From positions 1 to 17,827 of the forward strand of contig JAHHMJ010000251.1 of assembly GCA_018678395.1 (NCBI GenBank): a DNA stretch of 17,827 bases, given 5' to 3'. Both the position numbers and the translations under genes were made by a program. Positions 8,043-13,475 of this stretch are shown here, in pieces (position 1 is the stretch's first letter; every line of letters begins with the position of its first letter). The notes below the pieces were generated by a model. It saw only the letters and a program-made list of their open reading frames with translations, made no database searches and was not told the DNA's origin. This DNA is from Gemmatimonadota bacterium. Lineage in GTDB: Bacteria; Gemmatimonadota; Gemmatimonadetes; Longimicrobiales; Gaopeijiaceae.

Positions 8043-8107
8043 GGGATAGGAGATTCAAACGGGGTCGAGGCGATCGAGGCGAAGGTCGGAGGTGGGAATC
8101 GAGGGGG
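8043..8107 (+). repeat. Interspersed repeat copy R3 (65 bp)
   Basis: It begins GGGATAGGAGATTCAAAC and matches R1 at about 59 of 65 positions, then diverges after GGTGGGAATCGAGGGGG. It has the same orientation as R1 and R2 and lies 54 bp after the kinase stop. On the minus strand it encodes the same type of end (IPTSDLRLDRLDPV, then TGA) that closes the M1 peptidase frame. It borders the DinB-like relic, whose C-terminal half is missing. Confidence 0.8.
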
Positions 8108-8186
8108 GCAAGGATGGAGTGGGAGGGTTGAGGCACTCAAGCGCTCCAGGCCTGAGGCGGAGCGCGAGCGGGGGCGACTTCGTAGA

Positions 8187-8399
8187 CACGCGCGAGGAGA
8201 CCTCCGAGCCGTCGAAGACCTCCGCCCACCCCGCGAGTGGGTTGGGCCTCACCGAGCATGAACTGGTGGACGACCAGACCCTCGATGTAGGCGAGGTGCC
8301 CGAGAACCCAGAGCGTGTGACAGCCCCCGTGGGCGTCGGGAAGACCAATGCGTGCTCGCGCATCTCCTCAATCCGCGAGAGGACGATCTCTTCGGAGAC
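8187..8399 (-). pseudogene. Frameshifted, truncated DinB-like relic
   Basis: The minus strand shows a DinB/DUF664-like N-terminal half in two frames. SEEIVLSRIEEMREHALVF is in one frame. DAHGGCHTLWVLGHLAYIEG, continuing to FMLGE (about 8340-8248), is in a second. PNPLAGWAEVFDGSEVS is back in the first. Two compensating one-base shifts therefore bracket a ~30-codon segment that includes the metal-binding His region (LGHLA). After EVS the similarity stops, and the frame runs into repeat R3 without the C-terminal helices a DinB four-helix bundle needs. This 418-bp stretch (8041-8458) holds only R3 and this relic. Family recognition is from motif pattern. Confidence 0.6.
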
Positions 8400-8458
8400 C
8401 CTTGGCAGTGCGCGGCCACGGCAGGCCGGGAGTTGACCCATCACGAGGCGGGGCCGAT

Positions 8459-9031
8459 TCACCCACCCCCTGCACCCCAACTCACGGGCTGCGCGGTCAC
8501 CGTCTTCCCGCATGCGGAGCCGCTGATCGACAGGTCTTCCTGCGCGAACCCAACCGATAGATCGATGACGCATTGGCCGCTGCGGCCCGACCTCTCCCAC
8601 TGAAGAGTCCCTTCGGAAGTCCCCGAGGCGCCGTCGACCCTGCCGAACGGGCCGAGGAAGAAGTCGACGGAGATCGCCAACGGCCCATCCAGCGTCCAGG
8701 GACCGACTCGACACGCCTGGTAGTCGGCGGTTCCATCGACCTCCACTCTGGTCGGATGGCCGCCAAAGGCCCTGAAGATCTGGGGGGCCACGACGCCGCC
8801 TGCGGGGCATGGCCACGGGTCGTTGTCTGGAAAGCCGCCATCGAACGCGTGCACGGACGCCAACCCATCGACCAGTTCGGAGACCTCGGCCTCCGTGAGG
8901 CGGTCCGCGGGGGGATCCGTCGGAGAGTCTGAACAGGCGCTGATGCCGACGAGAGCCGCCGACAAGAACAGTGATCCAGCGAGCGATCGATGGACCCGGG
9001 GTGGGCGGAATGGGCGAGCGATCCCGTTCAT
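8459..9031 (-). CDS. Lipoprotein of unknown function
   Basis: The protein has 190 residues. Its signal sequence has a basic start (RPFRPPRVHR) and a hydrophobic core (SLAGSLFLSAALVGI), then a lipobox ISAC with Cys33 and SDSPTDPPADRLTEAE, a linker style common in Gemmatimonadota lipoproteins. The mature part starts with a helix (TEAEVSELVDGLASV). It then has a Cys pair region (PWPCPAGG, ADYQACRVG) and a beta-rich C-terminus with further cysteines (GQCVIDLS, SGSACGKTV). The four mature cysteines suggest two disulfides, which would fit the Dsb pair in this window. The start is well supported: AAGGAGGTG lies at 9036-9044 on the minus strand, 4 nt before ATG. No function is recognised. Confidence 0.75.
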   Translation of the reverse strand: MNGIARPFRPPRVHRSLAGSLFLSAALVGISACSDSPTDPPADRLTEAEVSELVDGLASVHAFDGGFPDNDPWPCPAGGVVAPQIFRAFGGHPTRVEVDGTADYQACRVGPWTLDGPLAISVDFFLGPFGRVDGASGTSEGTLQWERSGRSGQCVIDLSVGFAQEDLSISGSACGKTVTAQPVSWGAGGG

Positions 9032-9195
9032 GTTGCACCTCCTTCGGACTCGGACGGCAACGCGCAGAGAAGTTGCTTGGACATCCGGTCTCGCTACCTA
9101 CAATCTCGCAGCGCCGAGGGTTGCGTGTCACATTGGGAGGCCGGTGCACAGGCTTCCCGCCGCAGGGCGCTGAGCCATTCCATTCGTCGGGCGGT

Positions 9196-9403
9196 CCACC
9201 CTCACCGACTCACCACCGGCAAACGCACCACCGTCTCCCCCCGTGTTCAGATTCCGCGTGAACCGGGGGAAGTTCGAGCCCGACACCTCGATGCGGATGC
9301 GGTGTCCCGGGGCGAAGAAGTTGCTGGTCGACAGCGGACTCAGGTCCACCGCAACCACTTCGCCATCCTCGAGGAACACCTCCCGATCGTAGCGCAGGCC
9401 CTG
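9196..9403 (-). pseudogene. CocE/NonD hydrolase C-terminal relic B
   Basis: This aligns with the end of the intact gene at 13476-15431: CTCACCGACTCACCACCGGC at its left end and the FLEDGEVV...[17 protein letters not shown] coding core. About 80 bp (the segment encoding the [12 protein letters not shown] tail) are deleted between GCACCACCG and the GTGTTCAG block. About 10 bp are missing near CGATCGTAGCGCAGG. The last matched bases are near 9403, 40 bp before the globin stop. There is no N-terminal or catalytic region. The preceding stretch (9032-9195) shows no gene. Confidence 0.8.
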
Positions 9404-9443
9404 GCGCGAAGGCCGCGGCTCCTCCTCTACCCACCGGCTGCCG

Positions 9444-9833
9444 CTATACGTCGACGCCGTAGTTCCCGGTGACGTCGTTCGCGAGCGTCCAGATGCGATC
9501 GACGATCGCAGATTCGTCTTCGGGTTGCAGGTCGAAGTCGGCCCTCAGCGTGTCCAAGAGGTGGGCCACGAAGCGCTGGAGGTGCTTCGGCGTGATCCCT
9601 CGGCCGGCGTGCGCCTGACCAAGGGGTCGACCGGAGTAGCTCACGGTTGCCCCAAGGGCGGCAGCGATGAACTCCCGCTGCATCCGCCGCAACGTGTCCA
9701 TGGCCGTGTCCTGAAAGAACCCGGCTAACTCCGGGTCGGCGAGGACCCGGTCGTAGAAGGCATCGATGAGGCGCACGATGCCCTGCTCGCCGCCGATCCG
9801 CTCGTACAGGGTGGGTTGGTCACTCGTCGTCAC
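9444..9833 (-). CDS. Group 1 truncated haemoglobin
   Basis: The protein has 129 residues, the usual length of a truncated globin. [32 protein letters not shown] contains the GG motif between helices A and B and Tyr27 at position B10. [23 protein letters not shown] contains proximal His75 (F8) in the HAGRGI context. [13 protein letters not shown] forms helix G. Such proteins bind haem and handle O2 or NO in the cytoplasm. The chosen start is GTG 9833, since the conserved domain begins within ten residues; longer versions run through repeat R4 and have no globin content. R4 lies 22-92 bp upstream of this start, so the promoter, if local, lies in or beyond the repeat. The gene is flanked by CocE relics B and C. 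Confidence 0.88.
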   Translation of the reverse strand: MTTSDQPTLYERIGGEQGIVRLIDAFYDRVLADPELAGFFQDTAMDTLRRMQREFIAAALGATVSYSGRPLGQAHAGRGITPKHLQRFVAHLLDTLRADFDLQPEDESAIVDRIWTLANDVTGNYGVDV

Positions 9834-9854
9834 GCGAATCCAGGGTCGGAGCAA

Positions 9855-9925
9855 GGGATAGAACCTTCGAACGGGGTCTGGCCCGTCGGGGCGAAGGTGG
9901 GGCGGGGCAACCGGCGGGGGCAAGG
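9855..9925 (+). repeat. Divergent repeat copy R4
   Basis: It begins GGGATAGAACCTTCGAACGG and continues with GGGGCGAAGGTGG and CGGGGGCAAGG, blocks in the same order as in R1-R3 but with more substitutions and small gaps (roughly 70% by eye). It has the same orientation and lies directly upstream of the globin start. The next ~100 bp (9926-10021) show nothing recognisable. Confidence 0.5.
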
Positions 9926-10021
9926 AGTCTCGCCGATCTCCCGCCGGTCGGGGGATGAGGGTCTGAGTCGCGGGGCGGCGCGGACGGAGGAGAGCTGCTC
10001 GCATCCCGTTCCCAATGTGGC

Positions 10022-10108
10022 GTCTGGTCGGAGTCGATGACGGTGCTGGGACTCGCGATCGGCCTCGCCCTGGCCCTCGTCGGGGCGGGATCGCTCCAGA
10101 GCCTGCTC
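10022..10108 (+). pseudogene. Fragment of a MacB/ADOP-type permease helix
   Basis: The frame VWSESMTVLGLAIGLALALV followed by GAGSLQSLL resembles the first helix of the C-terminal four-helix FtsX domain of MacB/ADOP permeases, which typically continues LLFGVSPxDPxTF. Here it stops at SLL and is fused directly to a reverse-oriented CocE relic at 10109. There is no ribosome binding site and no continuation. A fragment of the same kind of protein, but its extreme tail, is at 5750-5984. Confidence 0.45.
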
Positions 10109-10178
10109 CGCGTGAACCGCGGGAACGTTCGAGCTCGACACCTCGATGCGGATGCGGTGCCCCGGGGCGAAGAAGTTG
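10109..10178 (-). pseudogene. CocE/NonD hydrolase C-terminal relic C
   Basis: Seventy bases match the intact gene at about 13595-13664 and encode [16 protein letters not shown] on the minus strand. One extra base (GGGAACGTTCG where the intact gene has GGGAAGTTCG) breaks the frame in the NFPRF segment. Both edges are abrupt: a permease fragment on the left, and unrelated sequence starting AATCGG on the right. Confidence 0.75.
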
Positions 10179-10324
10179 AATCGGACCCGCCAACGAGGCG
10201 GGCTGGCTCGCAAGGAGGTTCGGAATGTGCCCTCGAGGGGGATCACGGGGTCGACGAGCGGCAGCTTCACGGTGCTCACGAGCATCCCGGCCCGCTGGAC
10301 GCCGGAGTTCCTGCTGGAGCGGAT
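10179..10324. other. Unassigned chimeric stretch before mazF
   Basis: Both strands are open. On the plus strand a frame ends GSFTVLTSIPARWTPEFLL then ERI and TAG (10326-10328), which reads like the C-terminus of a real protein. On the minus strand a frame begins MLVSTVKLPLVDPVIPLEG and runs into CocE relic C. I cannot assign either. The plus-strand TAG and the mazF stop share the palindrome CTAG at 10325-10328. Confidence 0.3.
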
Positions 10325-10666
10325 CTAGGCGGGGGCGACGTCGACCAGCCCTGCCAGACTCCGCCCCACCGCCTGCCGGTCGCTCTCGGCGAGGGAACCG
10401 GCTCGCCGTAGGATCAGCCGGTTGTCGAGGGTGAAGAGCTTGAGGCGGACGATGCAGGGTCGAGGCAGACCGGCCGCGTCCAGATCCTCGATGACCACGT
10501 CTCCGGGCCAGGGAGCATGCGTCCGGGTGGTGATCATGGCGAAGATCGTGTGCCCGGCTTCGTTGAAGCTGCGTTTGCTCAATGCCAGTGCCGGCCGCCG
10601 CTTCACACCGGGCCGCTCGGCGAACGGAAACGGCACGACCGCGACGTCGCCGGCCTCACAGGTCAT
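10325..10666 (-). CDS. mazF: PemK/MazF-family endoribonuclease toxin
   Basis: The protein has 113 residues. The start, MTCEAGDVAVVPFPFAE, and the block VKRRPALALSKRSF match the PemK/MazF fold (GDVvvvpFPFtd ... RRPALVls). ITTRTHAPWPGDVVIED and GLPRPCIVRLKLFTLDNRLI match the central strands with the conserved Ser/Thr and the RxxkxxTld motif. It should cleave mRNA and be held inactive by the antitoxin encoded immediately upstream, whose last codons it overlaps by 11 nt (10656-10666). ATG 10666 is chosen because the fold begins there. The stop TAG shares a CTAG with the stop of a plus-strand fragment. Confidence 0.85.
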   Translation of the reverse strand: MTCEAGDVAVVPFPFAERPGVKRRPALALSKRSFNEAGHTIFAMITTRTHAPWPGDVVIEDLDAAGLPRPCIVRLKLFTLDNRLILRRAGSLAESDRQAVGRSLAGLVDVAPA

Positions 10667-10886
10667 CGAAGGCCTCGTCGTCCTCCGGTGTGGTCCACTC
10701 GTCGAGGGTGTCCGAGACCGCGGCGTGGTAGGCCACATCGAACGGCTCGGCCCGGCGCAGCACGGCCCGGCCGTCTTCGATCTCGTAGATCACCGTGTCG
10801 CCGGGCTCCAGGTTCAGCCGCTCCCGCACCTGGCTGGGAATGGTGACCTGCCCCTTGCTCGACAACTTGCTGGTGTAGGTCGTCAT
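10656..10886 (-). CDS. mazE: MazE/AbrB-family antitoxin
   Basis: The protein has 76 residues. The N-terminal swapped-hairpin DNA-binding domain of the AbrB/MazE class is clear: SKLSSKGQVTIPSQVRERL then NLEPGDTVIYEIEDGRAVLR (residues about 5-45). The C-terminus is acidic (LDEWTTPEDDEAFDDL), as expected for the tail that blocks a MazF toxin. A strong GGAGGTGA lies just before ATG 10886. The gene is followed by an overlapping mazF, in the usual antitoxin-toxin order. A perfect 9-bp inverted repeat directly upstream is a likely autoregulatory operator. Confidence 0.88.
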   Translation of the reverse strand: MTTYTSKLSSKGQVTIPSQVRERLNLEPGDTVIYEIEDGRAVLRRAEPFDVAYHAAVSDTLDEWTTPEDDEAFDDL

Positions 10887-10898
10887 CGCTCACCTCCA

Positions 10899-10933
10899 AC
10901 GTAAAGAATCCATACATTTACTCTTTACGTCAA
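10899..10933 (-). promoter_or_regulatory. mazEF operator and probable promoter
   Basis: ACGTAAAGA at 10899-10907 and TCTTTACGT at 10922-10930 form a perfect 9-bp inverted repeat with a 14-bp spacer (centre-to-centre about 23 bp, two helical turns). The spacer is AT-rich in an otherwise GC-rich window. On the minus strand TTGACG (10928-10933) resembles a -35 box overlapping one arm. The best -10 at 17-bp spacing (GATTCT) is poor. The site lies just upstream of the mazE ribosome binding site, where autorepression by MazE or MazEF is expected. Confidence 0.65.
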
Positions 10934-10959
10934 GAACGCGGCTATGATCCCGGCCGTGG

Positions 10960-10989
10960 ACTGCGCGCGAGGTGCTGTCGACGCTGTGA
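10960..10989 (+). pseudogene. Possible 3'-end remnant of an APH-like kinase gene
   Basis: The run ending at TGA 10987-10989 resembles the last codons of the kinase gene (stop 7987-7989). About 26 of 30 bases agree from CGCG to the GGGC after the stop, and three of the four differences are at synonymous positions (Arg-Glu-Val-Leu-Ser-x-Leu-stop). No more of the gene is present. It is short, so chance similarity in GC-rich DNA is possible. The rest of the 10934-11081 gap shows nothing. Confidence 0.3.
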
Positions 10990-11081
10990 GGGCTCCGGAA
11001 AGGCCCGCGCCCCCCGCCCGCATCATCGTGCTCAGCCTGCCATCCGCTGGCTAGGCCAGCACCCGATTCCAAGGGCCGCCG

Positions 11082-12383
11082 TCACTCGCGATCGACGAAG
11101 ATGTCGAGCGGAAGAATCGCGGTGACCCCGACGTTCGGGACGTCCACCAGCTGCCCGATCCGCATGTCCACGGCCACGCTGGCGATCATGTACGCCTCGG
11201 TGCGGGTGTAGCCGTACTCCTTCACGATGTAGTCGAGCATCGCACGCAGCGCGTTGCGGGCCGCCAGGTGGACGTCGGCGGAGAGGTTGGTGAGGCCGGC
11301 GAGCTTCTGGGACTCCAGGTAGGCGAGGTTCGCGGGCACCTCGCCCGCCTCCTTGAGCGGGAAGCCCGTGGTCGCATGGAAGCGCTCGGAGGGGATCGCG
11401 AGCACCGATGACGGGCCCTCGTAGTGCGGGCCGTGTGAGAGGTCGGGCGGATCGGCGACGATCTCGACGCTTACCGTCATCGTGCCGCCCATCTCGATCG
11501 CCGTGCCTGCCACCTCGCCGTCGCCCTGCGCGTAGTGGAAGTCCCCGACGGCGAGCCCGCAGCCATCGATCAGGCAGGGCAGGTATACCGTGCTGCCCGT
11601 CGTGATGTAGCGGATATCCATGTTGCCGCCGTGCTCGCGCGGCGGAATGGTGCGCAGGCACTCGTCGGGTGCGGTGCCGTCGCTTCCGCAGAGCGCCTGC
11701 GGCGTCGCCTCGATCACGTCCGGTGGCAGCCCGGCGCCGCCCTCCGCGAAGAGCGCGCCCTCGCGGGCCAGCACCTCGGCGGTCAGCTCGGCGTCCGGCA
11801 TCGTCGTCATCACGCCCGGGAAGCTCGCGTTGGGGATCCGGACCCCGGGGAGCGCGTCGCTCGTGGCGTACTCGTCGTCCATGCGCCAGACGATGAAGTA
11901 GGTCTCGGCCCCGAACTCCTCCCCAGCGAAGCCGAAGGTGCTCGCCTCGGTCCAGCCCACGGAATCGGGCTCGAGCGACTCGATCGTGACCGCGATCACA
12001 TCGCCGGCCTGGGCGCCGTTGATCGAGACGGGTCCGGTCAGCGCGTGCACGATCCCCGCGCCCTCGTGCGGCTTGGCCGGCGCGCTCGACATCTCGTCCG
12101 GATCGAGCGTCAGGTCGAAGGCGTCACGCCCGTGGAAGACGATCCGCTCGCCCGGGTCGGCATCCGCGACCATCGGAATGTCGGGGTGCAGCCGGTTGAT
12201 GCAGGCGGGGTCCTCGAGGCAGCCGACGCTGCGGTCGCCGACGAACACATCGGCGGAGGCGGCGGCAGGGGCGGCCTCTGCCTCGGAGCCGGGCTCAGCC
12301 CCGGACTCGGCGCACGCCACGAGGAGGAAGGGGAGTCCCGCGAGGGCCATGGGGAGGGCGAGTGAGCGCGCGATCGGCTTCAT
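11082..12383 (-). CDS. Acetamidase/formamidase-family lipoprotein
   Basis: The protein has 433 residues. The N-terminus MKPIARSLALPMALAGLPFL then LVAC gives a lipobox with Cys24, followed by a Glu/Ala-rich linker. The body fits the FmdA/AmdA fold. It includes HALTGPVSINGAQAGDVIAV (the family GP-I-x-GA-x-PGD block), a VGDFHYAQGDGEVAGTAIE block (GD-h-H-xx-QGDGEv-x-gTAiE) and a late HLAARNALRAMLDYIVKEYG helix. Cytoplasmic relatives hydrolyse formamide or acetamide to ammonia. This copy is exported and membrane-anchored, with Cys-containing loops (VGCLEDPACINR, ALCGSDGTAPDECLR, LPCLIDGCG), so its substrate may differ. ATG 12383 is chosen for the signal peptide; ATG 12452 would add 23 poorly conserved residues. 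It is a lone gene between mazEF and the HigA operon, with no clear promoter. Confidence 0.85.
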   Translation of the reverse strand: MKPIARSLALPMALAGLPFLLVACAESGAEPGSEAEAAPAAASADVFVGDRSVGCLEDPACINRLHPDIPMVADADPGERIVFHGRDAFDLTLDPDEMSSAPAKPHEGAGIVHALTGPVSINGAQAGDVIAVTIESLEPDSVGWTEASTFGFAGEEFGAETYFIVWRMDDEYATSDALPGVRIPNASFPGVMTTMPDAELTAEVLAREGALFAEGGAGLPPDVIEATPQALCGSDGTAPDECLRTIPPREHGGNMDIRYITTGSTVYLPCLIDGCGLAVGDFHYAQGDGEVAGTAIEMGGTMTVSVEIVADPPDLSHGPHYEGPSSVLAIPSERFHATTGFPLKEAGEVPANLAYLESQKLAGLTNLSADVHLAARNALRAMLDYIVKEYGYTRTEAYMIASVAVDMRIGQLVDVPNVGVTAILPLDIFVDRE

Positions 12384-12485
12384 GCTGGGGCGTCCTGGTC
12401 GGGGCGGCTTCGGGGTCGCAGGAACGTGCTTCGGCGCGTTCGGTGGGCGCAAGCGGCGGCAACCATCGCGTGGCCCATGCGGGAT

Positions 12486-12530
12486 TCAGATTCCTCGTGA
12501 ACCGGGGGAAGGTCGAGCTCGACAGCTCGA
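12486..12530 (-). pseudogene. CocE/NonD hydrolase C-terminal relic D (45 bp)
   Basis: TTCAGATTCCTCGTGAACCG through GAGCTCGACAGCTCGA aligns without gaps to 13586-13630 of the intact hydrolase with about 6 mismatches, and encodes part of [11 protein letters not shown] on the minus strand. At 12531 it passes directly into GGGATAAGAAATTCCAAC, a partial copy of the interspersed repeat. No other part of the hydrolase is present. Confidence 0.65.
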
Positions 12531-12548
12531 GGGATAAGAAATTCCAAC
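12531..12548 (+). repeat. Short repeat piece R5 (18 bp)
   Basis: GGGATAAGAAATTCCAAC agrees with the first 18 bases of R1 at 15 positions and has the same orientation. It is joined directly to CocE relic D and lies 10 bp beyond the higA stop. On its own it would be weak; the junction with another repeated sequence makes it more believable. Confidence 0.4.
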
Positions 12549-12558
12549 GCCAGTGGCC

Positions 12559-12861
12559 TCAGGCGATCTCGATGGGCTCGATCGTCTCCAATTCCCTCGC
12601 CTCGTCCGCGCGCAGGGCGTGCCAGAGGTCCCAGTTCTGCTGCCCGTTCAGCCAGAACTCCGGGGTCGTGCCGAAGAGCTTCGCGAGGCGGAGGGCCGTT
12701 CCCGGGGTTACGCCGCGTCTTCCGTTGACGATCTCGTTGACGCGCGGATACGACACGTGAATCCGCTCCGCGAGCTCGGTCTGGGTCATCCCGAGTGGGC
12801 GCAGAAACTCCTCGAGGAGCATCTCTCCAGGGTGCGTCGGCGGTCGGTTCTTGGGAAGCAT
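12559..12861 (-). CDS. higA: HigA-family antitoxin
   Basis: The protein has 100 residues, the normal length. THPGEMLLEEFLRPLGMTQTELAERI followed by YPRVNEIVNGRRGVTPGTAL is the HTH_3 domain of the HigA/VapI family, and RLAKLFGTTPEFWLNGQQNWDLW is its diagnostic end. HigA binds DNA at its own promoter and neutralises a RelE-fold toxin. Here the toxin gene just upstream (12880-13176) looks ParE/RelE-like and already has an antitoxin of another family before it, so this may be an exchanged or second antitoxin. GGAGAGG lies 6 nt before ATG 12861. The gap to the toxin stop is 18 bp, so the three genes are likely one operon. Confidence 0.88.
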   Translation of the reverse strand: MLPKNRPPTHPGEMLLEEFLRPLGMTQTELAERIHVSYPRVNEIVNGRRGVTPGTALRLAKLFGTTPEFWLNGQQNWDLWHALRADEARELETIEPIEIA

Positions 12862-12879
12862 GGAAGCCTCTCCGGGGGA

Positions 12880-13176
12880 TCAGCCGCGGCCCCGCCACCG
12901 GCTGGGCGAGGACCGGGTGTGTGGACAGGCGACCACCTCGACGGCCTCACCGTCGAAGCGGTAGTAGACGGCGAAGGGGAATCGCCCGAGCAGCGCGCGG
13001 CGGAGATGGGCCGAGATCTCTGGAAAGGCGCTGGGCAATTCTGAGATCAGGCCGATGACCCGCTCCAGGGCCTCCACGAAGTCATCACCGAGGCCTGTGC
13101 GCCGCTCGTCGTACCAAGCCTTCGCGTCCAACAGGTCCGAGACCGCCTCCATTCGGAAGCGGATCGGTACGCTCAA
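12880..13176 (-). CDS. ParE/RelE-superfamily toxin
   Basis: The protein has 98 residues. EAVSDLLDAKAWYDERRTGLGDDF, LERVIGLISELPSAFPEI, RRALLGRFPFAVYYRFDGEAVEV and the end VACPHTRSSPSRWRGRG follow the ParE/RelE pattern (A..WYe.r..GLG..F, I...P..fP, R.....FPy.iyY, H..R.P..W). ParE members poison gyrase and RelE members cut mRNA on ribosomes; the sequence alone does not decide. TTG 13176 is the best start, because it overlaps the upstream antitoxin stop by 4 nt (TTGA, 13173-13176) and gives a full-length domain. Longer versions would run back into the antitoxin gene. Confidence 0.82.
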   Translation of the reverse strand: MSVPIRFRMEAVSDLLDAKAWYDERRTGLGDDFVEALERVIGLISELPSAFPEISAHLRRALLGRFPFAVYYRFDGEAVEVVACPHTRSSPSRWRGRG

Positions 13177-13388
13177 TCGGAGTCCCGAAGTCGCTCGCGG
13201 ACCTCGCCCCAGGGGACGGACCTGGCGTCGCTGTCCGCCAGACGACGCTCCAGTTCCTTGAGGTGCCACTCAGGAATGGGCACGTCCTCCGGGGTCGCGG
13301 CGATGGCGTCCCAGGCATCTCCCAGGAGTTCGATACGCTCCTCGGGGGGGAGGCGGAGGATCGCGGACAGCAGTGCTTCTTTCGTCAT
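13173..13388 (-). CDS. Addiction-module antitoxin (Unstab_antitox type)
   Basis: The protein has 71 residues. TKEALLSAILRLPPEERIEL followed by LGDAWDAI, then PIPEWHLKELERRLADSDAR and SVPWGEVRERLRD, is the pattern of the 'putative addiction module component' family paired with ParE/RelE toxins. The N-terminal part is helical, and the WGEVRERL end binds the toxin. The stop overlaps the toxin start (TTGA), which couples translation. ATG 13388 matches the usual start; ATG 13424 in the same frame would add 12 residues. The gene lies 87 bp after the stop of the intact CocE hydrolase on the same strand. No clear promoter was found in that gap. Confidence 0.82.
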   Translation of the reverse strand: MTKEALLSAILRLPPEERIELLGDAWDAIAATPEDVPIPEWHLKELERRLADSDARSVPWGEVRERLRDSD

Positions 13389-13475
13389 GCTCTCAATCTC
13401 TGCCCGCCCATCGCGATCCGGCAATGTCTGGATGGGTCGCGGAGTCTTCAGCCGCAGCCCGTCCTCGACCCCCCC

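Noticed and set aside
8055..9149. 364-codon minus-strand frame across R3, the DinB relic and the lipoprotein region
   Set aside because: The lipoprotein frame at 8459-9031 has a signal peptide and strong ribosome binding site. The long frame is a shadow there and a relic elsewhere.
171..9925. Integron cassette array with the repeats as attC sites
   Set aside because: The repeats lack the paired RYYYAAC/GTTRRRY boxes and imperfect palindrome of attC, genes lie in both orientations between them, and no integron integrase is present.
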